Source: Pseudonocardiales bacterium | Lineage (GTDB): Bacteria; Actinomycetota; Actinomycetes; Mycobacteriales; Jatrophihabitantaceae | Assembly: GCA_030840415.1 (NCBI GenBank) | Contig: JAVEEO010000479.1 | Location: 1 to 14,346, forward strand | Length of the DNA: 14,346 nucleotides | Reading direction: 5' to 3' | Shown: positions 1-7,626 of the stretch, in pieces | How the letters are laid out: every line of letters starts with the position of its first letter | Numbering within the stretch: position 1 is the stretch's first letter | Made by a program: the position numbers and the translations under genes | Notes under the pieces: generated by a model | What the model was told of the DNA's origin: nothing | What the model saw: the letters and a program-made list of their open reading frames with translations, nothing else | The model's database searches: none

Positions 1-3000
1 GTGTCGGCCGAGAATCTGCTGCGCGACAACGCCGACCGGGCAGTCAACGCGTTGTTCGCCGGCACCGTGCTGCTGCCCCGGTTCGACCAGGTCAAGCACG
101 GCGAGACGGTCTACGCCCTCGCGCGGCGGGTCGGCGTTACCGCAGCTGCCCTGCTCGGCGGCTGGCGCAACGGCCGGTCACCGGTGCCGGCCGGCGTCGT
201 GCTGGCCATCGCGCCGACCACCGCAAGCCTGAGTGCCGACTGGTCGCTGGCCCAGTACGCCGCGCAGTCGCGGTGCACCCCCGGCGACATCGCCCGGGCC
301 AACCCGGACGTGGCCGGGCTGATCGCCGACGGCATCAGCCTGCAGGTCGAAGGCATCGTGCGGAACACCGCCGGCTCGACGTTCAGCTCGCTGGTCTCGG
401 ACTTCGCGAAGGTGGGGGTGACCACCACGGTCGAACAGATCGCGGTCATCAACCAGAACGTCAACGGCATCTTCGCGTTCGGCGGCGAGGTCACCACCTA
501 CCGGGTCGACCGGCGGCTGGTCGAGGCCGCCAGCACCGTCGACGCGCTGGTCACCGAGTTCTTCGGTGGCGACCTGGAAGCCTTCTGCGCACTCAACGGC
601 GATCTGCCGGGGCTGCTGCGGCAGGACACCCGGTTGCAGGTGGGCCAGGACACCATTGCCGCGCCGGCCGATCCGCTGCGGCAGTTCCTCGACCAGTCCG
701 CCGGCCTCAGCCTGGCCGACTTCGCCGCCGTGAACGCCGCGAGCGTGCTGGCCACCGGAGTGGTGCTGCTGCTGCCGGCGCTGCTGGATCCGGCGAAGCT
801 GGTGGCGAGCCCGTACGGCATCCAGCCCGGCCGGACCCTGCACCAGATCGCCACCCTGTTCTCCTCGACCAGCGAACTGCTCGGCGAGCAGAACCAGGAC
901 CAGCGCGGGGTGTTCGTCCCCGACCAGACCGTGACGGTGACCGGCTTCGGCTCGGTCCGCACCGGCCCGGACGATTCGCTGGCCAGCCTGCGGCTGAAGT
1001 TCCCGGACGGCTCGCAGCCCGGCCTGCCGCAACTGATCGAAGCCATTGCCGACCAGGACGGCCTGCTGCTGCCGGGTGCCGTGCTGGTCTGCCCGGCCCC
1101 GTCGGCGGCGGCTGCCGGCAGCTCGGATCCGACGACGATCGCGGCGCTGGCGAGCGCGTTCCTGACCCCGGACGACGGGGTGCTGCTGGCCAAGTGCAAC
1201 GCGGCACTGGGCGGTTTCCTCGCGCCAGGCTCGCAATTCTCCCTCGGCGGGCACAGCTTCACCGTCGGCTCCCAGCAGACGCTGGCCAACACCCTCGGCC
1301 TGGTCAACCCGGTGCTGGCGGTGCCGTTGAGCTATGAGGCGTTCCTGGCCGCGATGCTGGACCAGCCGGTGCTGGATCCGGCCAGCAGGTTCCTGCTGCC
1401 GCCGCCGGGCGCCCTGCTGCGGGCCGCGCTGCCGGCGACCCCGCCGATCACCGACGTGCTGACCGAGCTGTCCTGCACGGTCACGGTGAGCCGGCCGGTC
1501 ACCGAGATCGCGGAGAGCTTCGCGGCCGTGTCGGAGGTCCGGCAGGCGAGCAGCAGGATTCCCCCGGCGACCACCGGGGAACCGGCGACGCTGAGCGGGT
1601 TCGCCGCCGCGCTGGCCCGGGCGTACAGCGGCCAGCTGTGGCTGGGTACCGCCTCGGCCCGGGAGCAGGGGGCGCAGCGGCAGTACGTGGTGCGCTTCGC
1701 GGCTCCGGACGGCAGCGCCGCGGAAACCGAGGCCGGCCATGCGATCCGGCGGGTCAGCCTGGGCGGCCGGCCGGCCTTCCTGGGACTGCCGCCGCTGTCC
1801 AACAGCCTGATCTCGCGCACCGCCGCGATCCGCGGCTACCTGTCCGGAAGCACGCCGCCGTTCACCTCCGACAGCCAGACCCTGATGTTCCAGTCGGTGG
1901 ACGTGACCGAATGGGCGCGGGACCTGCTGGCCACCGTGGACCTGGTGCTGTCGCCGAGCTATGCCTCGGCCGGCTACCTCGCCACCGCCACCGGCCCGGC
2001 TGGCTCTCCCGTCTTCGACGAGCTGGTGGCGGCGAAGGCGGTGCTGGCCACCAAGATCGCCCAACAGCTGGCGCCGGTCCTCACCGGCAGCGTCGCGCTG
2101 GACCTGGCAGCGGCGCAGCAGTCGCTGGAACAGCAATTGCGGGTGAACCTCTCGGCCGGCTACGACACCGATGCCGTGGTGCAGGTCGCCTCGGCGGTGC
2201 AGGCCAGCTTCGGCAGCTCCGGCGCAGACGCCGGCGGCCACCGGCTGGCGGGCAAGGCGCTGGCCAATCCGGTGAACCTGTCGAGGGGTTCGACGCTGCA
2301 GCAGCTGGCCGACCGCTTCCTGGTCTCGGTGCAGGCGGTGGTGGAACTGCTGTCGGCAACCACCAACGTGCTTGCCACCGGCACCGAGCTGCAGCTGAAC
2401 ACGGCGCGCTGGACGATCGGTGAGCACGACAGCCTGTCCACCGGCATCGCCGCGCTGCGCACCACGCCGGCCGGCTTCGCCGCGGCCTTCGCCGGCCAGG
2501 CCCCGCTGTTCCGGGACGGGGTGGCACTGACCATCGACGGCTTCAGCGCCCCGGTGAAGCTGGGCGACACCCTGAGCGTGCTCGCCGACGCCCTCGACGT
2601 CGACGTGGTCTACCTGGCACTGGCGAACGAGGAGCTGACCGGGCTGCTGACCGGCACGGTGTACCTGCGCGGCGAGGCGGTGACGATCACCGAGCAGACC
2701 TCGAGCCTGGCGGGTCTGGCCAGCTCGGTCCGGCTGCCGGTAGCGGTGCTCGCCCCGCTGATCGCCGACCAGGCGGTGCTGGCCGTCGACAGCGTGCCGC
2801 ACGTGGTGCGCTGGGTGCCGGAATACAGCCTGAGCACCGGCAAGGTGAGCCTCGACGAGGCGAGCGGGGCGTTGACCCTGCTGCTGAGCCTGAAGAGTCG
2901 CGCGCAGTACCGCCGGCTGTTCCTCAACCTCGGCTTCGGCATCACCGCGCTGGAGTACGCCATCGCCGAGGCCGAGTACGTCGAGGGCTACCAGACCTCG

Positions 3001-4374
3001 AAGTGGCTGCACCTGGTCAACCCGCTGCCGTCGGACCCGGCCGAGCTGAACGGCGCGGTGATCAGCACCGACCTGGGTCAGCTCGACATCCCGGTGGCGC
3101 TGCGGGCGTACCCGACGACACCACGGCTGGTCAACCAGAGCGCGCTGGCCACCTATCCCGACACCGAGATCGCCGGGACCGAGCCGGTTTCGGCCCGGAT
3201 CGCCAAGGTGCAGGCCTGGACGTACTCGGCCGGCTTCGAGCTGCAACTGGCCGCGCAGGACGTCGCCACCATCACCGTCGGCCTCAACTACGCGCCGTCG
3301 CCGTCGCTGGCGGCCGACGGCGGGCCCGACCCGTTCCCGGCGCTGGCCGAGTACGCCAGCAACGCCGCGGCGATCAGGGCCGACCTGATGACGCTGATCA
3401 GCCCGGCCGGCCGGCTGGGCACGGTCACTGCCGGCCAGTCCGCGATGGCCGCGCTGGCCGACCTCGCGACGAAGGTGGCCGGCACCTGGGGCTTCGTGCC
3501 GCCGACGCCGGTGGTGGGCCCGGACGATGGCGGCGGCCTGGTCCCGCGGGAGAGCTACAGCTGGCAGCTGCAGACCCGGACCCGCTCCGGCGACGGCGGT
3601 GAGCAGCTGCTGGCCGCGCTGGTGCTGGTCCGCGAGCCGGGCACCGACAGCTGGGGGCCGAACGGGGCGATTCCGGTGCTGGGCTACCTGGATTCCGCCG
3701 GCGTCCTGCAGCCACTGCGGCAGCCGGAGGTGCCGATCGGACCGGTGCCGCAGAGCCTGACCTACCTGTTCGACTCCGACGTCCCGGCCGGCTCCCGCCT
3801 GGTCTACGTGATCTCCTACGCCGACCTGAACGTCGTCGCCTACCAGAACGCCCGGGCCGGCCTGAGAGTCAGCCGCAACCAGAACCTGGTGCCGGGCACC
3901 GTCACCAACGACCAGTTCGTCTACCGGACGCCGCCGCTGACCTTCACCAACCTGGCGGTACCGAGCCTGCTGTGGAACGAGGGGTTGCTGTTCGGCACCG
4001 GTACCCGCGCGCAGCTGCCCGCCGCGTTGACCACCATGTTCACCGAGGTGCTCGGCACGCCGCCGACCGGGGCCGAGGTGACCCAGAAGCTCAGCGGCAG
4101 CTACGGATACCGGCTGGCCCCGCCCAGCGGGCCGCTGGAGCCGACGGACCTGGTGTCGCTGACACCGGTGTTCTACCGGCCGACCTTCTCCTACACCGAC
4201 TCGGTGCCGGCCGATACCGCGGCCGCGGTCGACGGCTGGTTCGGCAGCCATCCGCCGGCTCCGGGCAACGTGGCGTTCCTCAGCTTCGACCTGCAACTGT
4301 TCTCCACCCGGACGCCGGGCCAGGTGCAGCCGCTGGTGCGCTTCGGCCGGCTCGACTTCCAGCTGACCGAATGA
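1..4374 (+). CDS. Giant LysM-like repeat protein, probably 5'-truncated
   Basis: The open frame runs from the first base (GTG) to TGA at 4372-4374, giving 1457 residues. Several degenerate LysM-like units are visible, each a GxTL/DTL-type start, an LA.RF.V helix and a closing 'G.v..l' strand. They lie near residues 31-70 (VKHGETVYALARRVGV), 270-314, 759-800 (GSTLQQLADRFLVSVQAVVE) and 852-890 (VKLGDTLSVLADALDVDVVY). Residues 3-26 look like the closing half of another unit (LLRDNADRAVNALFAGTVLL), so translation probably begins upstream and residue 1 is an internal Val; a true GTG start cannot be excluded. Beyond about residue 930 the repeats stop, and a beta-rich, Tyr/Trp-containing C-terminal region follows (about 1185-1380). 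There is no signal peptide or membrane segment in the visible part. Classical LysM domains bind glycan, but these units are too diverged to assign a ligand. Large LysM-like proteins also occur with contractile injection systems and insecticidal toxin complexes; such a role here is only a guess. Confidence 0.75.
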   Translation: MSAENLLRDNADRAVNALFAGTVLLPRFDQVKHGETVYALARRVGVTAAALLGGWRNGRSPVPAGVVLAIAPTTASLSADWSLAQYAAQSRCTPGDIARANPDVAGLIADGISLQVEGIVRNTAGSTFSSLVSDFAKVGVTTTVEQIAVINQNVNGIFAFGGEVTTYRVDRRLVEAASTVDALVTEFFGGDLEAFCALNGDLPGLLRQDTRLQVGQDTIAAPADPLRQFLDQSAGLSLADFAAVNAASVLATGVVLLLPALLDPAKLVASPYGIQPGRTLHQIATLFSSTSELLGEQNQDQRGVFVPDQTVTVTGFGSVRTGPDDSLASLRLKFPDGSQPGLPQLIEAIADQDGLLLPGAVLVCPAPSAAAAGSSDPTTIAALASAFLTPDDGVLLAKCNAALGGFLAPGSQFSLGGHSFTVGSQQTLANTLGLVNPVLAVPLSYEAFLAAMLDQPVLDPASRFLLPPPGALLRAALPATPPITDVLTELSCTVTVSRPVTEIAESFAAVSEVRQASSRIPPATTGEPATLSGFAAALARAYSGQLWLGTASAREQGAQRQYVVRFAAPDGSAAETEAGHAIRRVSLGGRPAFLGLPPLSNSLISRTAAIRGYLSGSTPPFTSDSQTLMFQSVDVTEWARDLLATVDLVLSPSYASAGYLATATGPAGSPVFDELVAAKAVLATKIAQQLAPVLTGSVALDLAAAQQSLEQQLRVNLSAGYDTDAVVQVASAVQASFGSSGADAGGHRLAGKALANPVNLSRGSTLQQLADRFLVSVQAVVELLSATTNVLATGTELQLNTARWTIGEHDSLSTGIAALRTTPAGFAAAFAGQAPLFRDGVALTIDGFSAPVKLGDTLSVLADALDVDVVYLALANEELTGLLTGTVYLRGEAVTITEQTSSLAGLASSVRLPVAVLAPLIADQAVLAVDSVPHVVRWVPEYSLSTGKVSLDEASGALTLLLSLKSRAQYRRLFLNLGFGITALEYAIAEAEYVEGYQTSKWLHLVNPLPSDPAELNGAVISTDLGQLDIPVALRAYPTTPRLVNQSALATYPDTEIAGTEPVSARIAKVQAWTYSAGFELQLAAQDVATITVGLNYAPSPSLAADGGPDPFPALAEYASNAAAIRADLMTLISPAGRLGTVTAGQSAMAALADLATKVAGTWGFVPPTPVVGPDDGGGLVPRESYSWQLQTRTRSGDGGEQLLAALVLVREPGTDSWGPNGAIPVLGYLDSAGVLQPLRQPEVPIGPVPQSLTYLFDSDVPAGSRLVYVISYADLNVVAYQNARAGLRVSRNQNLVPGTVTNDQFVYRTPPLTFTNLAVPSLLWNEGLLFGTGTRAQLPAALTTMFTEVLGTPPTGAEVTQKLSGSYGYRLAPPSGPLEPTDLVSLTPVFYRPTFSYTDSVPADTAAAVDGWFGSHPPAPGNVAFLSFDLQLFSTRTPGQVQPLVRFGRLDFQLTE

Positions 4375-4377
4375 CCT

Positions 4378-4393
4378 CCGCCGGCCGGGGCGG
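4378..4393. terminator. Possible weak bidirectional terminator hairpin
   Basis: CCGCC (4378-4382) can pair with GGCGG (4389-4393) around a 6-nt loop, in the 21-nt gap between the converging ends of the LysM-like gene and the phosphoribosyltransferase gene. The stem is short, there is no T-run, and such GC dyads are common in this DNA, so the assignment rests mainly on position. Confidence 0.2.
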
Positions 4394-4395
4394 TG

Positions 4396-5085
4396 TCAGC
4401 CGGACTCGGCCAGCAGCCGGATCACGGTCGCGTCGCTGGTCTGCCCGAAGTCCCGATAGGCCTGGCTGACCGAGCGGAAGTCGAGCGGCTGCCAGGGGCA
4501 GACCAGCACGTCCACCTCGGCGGCCAGTGCCTGGCAGGCCGGGCCCGAACCGATCGGCACCGCCAGCGCCAGCCGGCCGGCACCGGCGGCGCGCAGCATC
4601 GCAGCCGCGGCCCGGACCGTCGCCCCGGTGGCCAGCCCGTCGTCCACCACGACCACCGGCCGGCCGGCGAGTTCCAGAGCCTCGCGCTGGCCGCGGTAGC
4701 GAATGGCTTGCTGGCCCAAGGTGTCCAACTCGGCGCGGCAGGCAGCGTCGAACTCCGCCGGCGGCACGCCGTGCTGCCGCAGCACCGGATGGTTGGCGAC
4801 GACCGCGGTCCGGCTTCCGATCGCCGCCACCGCGCCCATCGCCAGTTCGGCCCGGCCGGGAAGGCCGACCTTGCGGACCAGCAGCACGTCCAGCGGCGCG
4901 GCCAGCCGCCGGGCCACCGGGGCGGCGACCGGAACCCCGCCGCGTGGCAGGCCGAGCACGAGCAGCCGGTCCCAGCCGGCACGGTCACCGGCCAGCCGCC
5001 GGGCCAGCAGCTCGGCGAGCACGGTGCCGGCCTCGTCCCGGTCGGCGTACGGCCGGCCCAGCGGTGGGTGCACCTGCCCAGCCAA
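4396..5085 (-). CDS. Phosphoribosyltransferase-domain protein
   Basis: A 229-residue cytosolic protein with a type I phosphoribosyltransferase fold. The PRPP-binding signature is complete at about residues 144-156 (VVVVDDGLATGAT), preceded by a hydrophobic strand. An N-terminal LGLPRGGVPVA segment (44-54) and an RKVGLPG loop (71-77) match the family seen in many actinobacteria. The C-terminal DFRSVSQAYRDFGQTSD (202-218) is also typical of that family. The substrate base is unknown; it is not a recognisable pyrE, upp, hpt or apt enzyme. The longest start is TTG at 5083-5085, with no strong ribosome-binding site. An in-frame GTG at 5071-5073 would shorten it by four residues. It is divergent from the CopD-like gene across 50 nt and converges on the LysM-like gene. 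No partner gene for its function is adjacent. Confidence 0.85.
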   Translation of the reverse strand: MAGQVHPPLGRPYADRDEAGTVLAELLARRLAGDRAGWDRLLVLGLPRGGVPVAAPVARRLAAPLDVLLVRKVGLPGRAELAMGAVAAIGSRTAVVANHPVLRQHGVPPAEFDAACRAELDTLGQQAIRYRGQREALELAGRPVVVVDDGLATGATVRAAAAMLRAAGAGRLALAVPIGSGPACQALAAEVDVLVCPWQPLDFRSVSQAYRDFGQTSDATVIRLLAESG

Positions 5086-5122
5086 GCACCGATCCGTACG
5101 CCGAGCCAGGGGCGAGCACCGT

Positions 5123-5128
5123 TACAGT
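5123..5128 (+). promoter_or_regulatory. -10 element of a likely leaderless promoter
   Basis: TACAGT matches the actinobacterial TANNNT -10 consensus and ends 7 nt before the ATG at 5136. That spacing puts the transcription start at or next to the A of the ATG. No Shine-Dalgarno-like sequence lies between the element and the start codon, and no clear -35 is present. Both facts fit leaderless transcription, which is common in actinobacteria. Confidence 0.45.
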
Positions 5129-5135
5129 TCCGTCC

Positions 5136-5537
5136 ATGATCGGCATCAGCTGGGACAGCGTCCGGCTCTTCCTGCACGTGCTCGCCGCCACCGTCTGGGT
5201 CGGTGGCCAGCTCACCCTGGCGGCCCTGGTGCCGGCACTGCGCGGCGCCGGGCAGGAGGTGCCGCAGCGCGCGGCCCGGGCGTTCAACCGGATCGCCTGG
5301 CCGGCCTTCGCGGTGCTGCTGCTGACCGGCATCTGGAACGTGGCCGCCGAGAACGATCAGCTGCACGGGCGGTACCGGACGACGCTGAGCGTCAAGCTGG
5401 TGGTGGTGGCGATCTCCGGGATCACGGCCGCCGCCCACGCCCGGGCCCGCAGCCGCAGGGCGATGGCGGTGTTCGGCGCGCTCACCGGCCTGAGTGCGTT
5501 ACTGGCCCTGTTCCTCGGCGTGCTGCTGGCCGGCTGA
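5136..5537 (+). CDS. Small CopD-like integral membrane protein
   Basis: A 133-residue protein with four predicted membrane helices, near residues 8-31, 55-71, 84-103 and 110-131. The first helix carries LFLHVLAATVWVGGQL, with His14, Trp21 and a Gly pair. This His-x6-Trp-x-Gly-Gly pattern is characteristic of the CopD/YcnJ membrane domain and related small heme- or copper-associated membrane proteins. Another His (101) lies at the end of helix 3. The family is linked to copper handling, but no copper gene is adjacent, so the role here is an inference. The ATG at 5136 was chosen because the membrane protein begins there and the -10 box is 7 nt upstream; the longer in-frame opening back to 4527 overlaps the opposite-strand phosphoribosyltransferase gene and is not coding. 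It ends 3 nt from the stop of hutI, tail to tail. Confidence 0.8.
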   Translation: MIGISWDSVRLFLHVLAATVWVGGQLTLAALVPALRGAGQEVPQRAARAFNRIAWPAFAVLLLTGIWNVAAENDQLHGRYRTTLSVKLVVVAISGITAAAHARARSRRAMAVFGALTGLSALLALFLGVLLAG

Positions 5538-5540
5538 GCG

Positions 5541-6707
5541 TTACTGGGTCGGACTGAGGCCCAGCGCGACTTCCTGCCCGGCCTGCCACATCCGCGCGAC
5601 CAGGGGAACGCCGGGCCGGTAGGCCAGGTGCAGGTAGCCGGGCGCGTCCAGCGCGATGAGGTCGGCCCGCATTCCGACCGTCAGCCGGCCGATGTCGGTG
5701 CGCCGCAGTGCTTTCGCGCCGCCGGCGGTGGCCGCGTACACCGCCTCGGCCGGGGTCATCCGCATCTCCCGGACGGCCAGCGCGATCGCCAGCGGCATCG
5801 AGGTGGAGAACCCGGAGCCCGGGTTGCAGTCGGTGGCCAGCGCGACGGTGGCTCCGGCGTCCAGCAGCCCCCGGGCATCGGGGTAGGGCGAGCGGGTGGA
5901 GAACTCGACCAGCGGCAGCAGGGTCGCCACCGTGTCCGAACCGGCCAGGGCATCGATGTCGGCGGGGGACAGGTGGGTGCAGTGGTCGGCGCTGGCCGCG
6001 TCCAGTTCGACCGCCAGCGCCACCGCACCGCCAGCGGTCAGCTGGTTGGCATGGATCCGGGGCCGCAGGCCGGCCGCGATGCCGGCCTGCAGCACCGCGC
6101 GGCTCTCGGAGACGTCAAAGGCGCCCCGTTCGCAGAACACGTCCACCCAGCGGGCGTGCTCGGCGCAGGCGGCCAGCATCGGCCCGCACACCAGGTCCAG
6201 ATAGTCGGCGCGCTCGATGCCGGCCGGCACCACGTGCGCCCCGAGAAAGGTGACTTCCGGGGTCTGCTCGGCAGCGATCCGCACCGAGCGCTGCTCGGTT
6301 TCCACGTCCAGGCCGTAGCCGGACTTGCACTCGAAGGTGGTGACGCCGGCCGCCCGCAGCTCGGCCGCCAGCCGGGCCAGGTTGAGGCGCAGCCGCTCGT
6401 CCGAGGCGGCCCGGGTGGCGGCGACCGTGGACCGGATGCCACCGGCCGTGTAGGGCCGGCCGGTCATCCGGGCGGCGAACTCGGCGGCCCGGTCACCGGC
6501 GAACACCAGGTGCGCGTGCGAGTCGACGAAGCCCGGCAGCACGCAGCGGCCACCGAGGTCGACAGCGGTGTCGGCTGCTGGGGCTTGCCCGGCCCGGCCG
6601 AGCCAGCCGATCCGAGCGTCCTCGATCACCAGCGCGGCATCGACGATCTCACCGAGCTCCGGGTCCTGGGTCGCCAGCAGTCCGATGCCGGTCAGCAGCA
6701 GGCTCAT
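5541..6707 (-). CDS. hutI: Imidazolonepropionase
   Basis: A 388-residue cytosolic amidohydrolase that hydrolyses 4-imidazolone-5-propionate to N-formimino-L-glutamate, the third step of histidine degradation. Recognised features in order are [14 protein letters not shown] with the metal-binding H64-x-H66, PYTAGGI (Tyr86, substrate contact), ECKSGYGLD (126-134), RIHANQ with His219, ADHCTH with His242, and ATDCNPGS with metal ligand Asp293. All metal and substrate residues expected in HutI are present, and the length is slightly short of the usual 400-415. The start ATG at 6705-6707 overlaps the TGA of the upstream toxin-like gene (ATGA) and the site in front of it is weak, so translation is probably coupled to that gene. 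The usual upstream hut neighbours are absent here; hutU lies about 5.8 kb away on the same strand. It converges on the CopD-like gene. Confidence 0.95.
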   Translation of the reverse strand: MSLLLTGIGLLATQDPELGEIVDAALVIEDARIGWLGRAGQAPAADTAVDLGGRCVLPGFVDSHAHLVFAGDRAAEFAARMTGRPYTAGGIRSTVAATRAASDERLRLNLARLAAELRAAGVTTFECKSGYGLDVETEQRSVRIAAEQTPEVTFLGAHVVPAGIERADYLDLVCGPMLAACAEHARWVDVFCERGAFDVSESRAVLQAGIAAGLRPRIHANQLTAGGAVALAVELDAASADHCTHLSPADIDALAGSDTVATLLPLVEFSTRSPYPDARGLLDAGATVALATDCNPGSGFSTSMPLAIALAVREMRMTPAEAVYAATAGGAKALRRTDIGRLTVGMRADLIALDAPGYLHLAYRPGVPLVARMWQAGQEVALGLSPTQ

Positions 6708-7135
6708 GACGAGGCCTGCGACCAGTGCAATTGCATCCGAGCAATGGCCTGCTCGCGGGACATCGCCGCCACCGCTTTCTCGTCCAACCCCACCTCGTGC
6801 AACAGCTGGTAGACCAACGAGGCTGGTATTGCAGCCGCCGGCGGTATCTCCCTCGGTGAACTGCGCGGCGGTCGCACCCCGTGGTCCACGCAGTTCCAGA
6901 AGACCTCCTCGGTGACCATCAACTGGTCAGTGAGGATGTGCTTCCACAGCTGTTCGCCGTAGCTGTCGCGGTTGACCGGCCGGGAGATCCGGGTCCGGAG
7001 AATCCGGCCGTCCTCGAGCTGCAACTCGTAGGTCTCGTGGTGCCCTACCTTCTGTCCACGAGCGTTGCGAACCTCCTGCCACCCCTCGACCCGGCAGAAG
7101 CGGCGATGGTCACTGCGGGTGGGGAGGCGGCTCAC
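6704..7135 (-). CDS. Toxin-like protein of a toxin-antitoxin pair (HicA-like core)
   Basis: A 143-residue protein. It resembles, from memory, actinobacterial proteins annotated as 'cytotoxic translational repressor of toxin-antitoxin stability system'. Residues about 10-52 ([16 protein letters not shown], then [20 protein letters not shown]) recall the HicA arrangement of a GW-containing helix, a His-His motif and a short beta hairpin. HicA toxins are mRNA interferases with a key His at that place, so His32 or His33 is the candidate catalytic residue. The C-terminal half ([20 protein letters not shown], 106-125) is helical and not part of classical HicA. The start chosen is the GTG at 7133-7135, which overlaps the antitoxin stop as GTGA; an upstream in-frame GTG at 7154-7156 would add seven residues. 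Its own TGA overlaps the hutI start. Membership of a TA pair is well supported by the arrangement; RNase activity is inference. Confidence 0.6.
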   Translation of the reverse strand: MSRLPTRSDHRRFCRVEGWQEVRNARGQKVGHHETYELQLEDGRILRTRISRPVNRDSYGEQLWKHILTDQLMVTEEVFWNCVDHGVRPPRSSPREIPPAAAIPASLVYQLLHEVGLDEKAVAAMSREQAIARMQLHWSQASS

Positions 7136-7548
7136 CGGCTCTGCCCGAGAACCCACTCCCGCAACTGCTCATCGGTGGACAGCCCGACCAACTGAATCAG
7201 TCCCCAGTTCTCCCGATGGTTCGGGGCGGTGAGCAGGTGGTCGTTCCAGTCCTCGGCGTATTCGCGCAATGCCAGCACCAAATCGCTCACGGCCTCATCC
7301 AAGGTGTCGCCGTCACCGGAAATCGGTAGTCCCGGCAGGAACGCAGACCAGCCGCCTGCCTCGGCCACCACGACGGCCTCGGACGGTTGCAACCGGCTCA
7401 GGGCGTACCTGAACCGTTCGGCGTCGACGACAGCCACGGTCTCGGAATCCCGGCGCACGGTGGCCGCACGTCCGGAGGCTGCGGCGTCGAGAAGATCCTT
7501 CAAATGGGTTCGGGCACGGCTGTAGGTGTCGAAGTGCACGGCAGTCAT
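7132..7548 (-). CDS. Phd/YefM-type antitoxin with HicB-like C-terminus
   Basis: A 138-residue protein. The N-terminal part (residues 1-50, with FDTYSRARTHLKDLLDAA and TVAVVDAERFRYAL) matches the Phd/YefM antitoxin fold, which binds DNA and represses its own operon. The C-terminal part (70-104, with FLPGLPISGDGDTLDEAVSD) resembles the HicB partial RNase-H-like domain ('PGLP...GDT.eEA...l..aL'), usually the toxin-neutralising half of HicB. The combination suggests a two-part antitoxin, which is inference. The start is the ATG at 7546-7548, chosen because AAGGAG lies 5 nt upstream; an in-frame ATG at 7597-7599 falls in the promoter and lacks a site. The stop overlaps the toxin start. A promoter and palindrome lie directly upstream, consistent with autoregulation. 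Confidence 0.7.
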   Translation of the reverse strand: MTAVHFDTYSRARTHLKDLLDAAASGRAATVRRDSETVAVVDAERFRYALSRLQPSEAVVVAEAGGWSAFLPGLPISGDGDTLDEAVSDLVLALREYAEDWNDHLLTAPNHRENWGLIQLVGLSTDEQLREWVLGQSR

Positions 7549-7570
7549 GATTGCTCCTTGGTCTGAACCC

Positions 7571-7599
7571 AGCCTGCCCGCTCGCAACAGGTACGTCAA
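7571..7599 (-). promoter_or_regulatory. Predicted promoter of the antitoxin-toxin-hutI operon
   Basis: On the minus strand TTGACG (7594-7599) is a good -35 box and CAGGCT (7571-7576) a plausible -10 box, with exactly 17 nt between them. The expected start near 7564 leaves a 15-nt leader containing AAGGAG before the antitoxin ATG. The -10 is imperfect, so the call is moderate. Confidence 0.4.
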
Positions 7600-7612
7600 G
7601 TACTCAGAGTAC
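7600..7612. promoter_or_regulatory. Perfect palindrome, candidate autoregulatory operator
   Basis: GTACTC-A-GAGTAC is a perfect 6-1-6 inverted repeat directly upstream of the -35 box of the antitoxin gene. A wider dyad, AGGTAC (7589-7594) with GTACCT (7609-7614), overlaps it and crosses the -35. Phd/YefM-type antitoxins bind short GTAC-containing palindromes in their own promoters, so this is a likely operator. Binding is inferred. Confidence 0.5.
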
Positions 7613-7626
7613 CTACCAGCTGCTTT

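Noticed and set aside
178..4296. 1372-codon open frame on the minus strand opposite the LysM-like gene
   Set aside because: Its product is an Arg/Gly/Gln/His-rich low-complexity string with no recognisable motif. This is what the antisense frame of a GC3-biased gene gives; the plus frame has real repeats and normal composition.
4527..5135. N-terminal extension of the CopD-like gene
   Set aside because: The extension is Arg/Pro-rich noise over the opposite-strand phosphoribosyltransferase; the membrane protein and the -10 box both point to ATG 5136.
5628..6812. 394-codon plus-strand frame opposite hutI
   Set aside because: Shadow of hutI; composition is skewed to Gly, Arg, Gln and His, with no motif.
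7549..7599. 17-residue N-terminal extension of the antitoxin from ATG 7597-7599
   Set aside because: It would run through the predicted promoter and lacks a ribosome-binding site, while ATG 7546-7548 has AAGGAG at good spacing.
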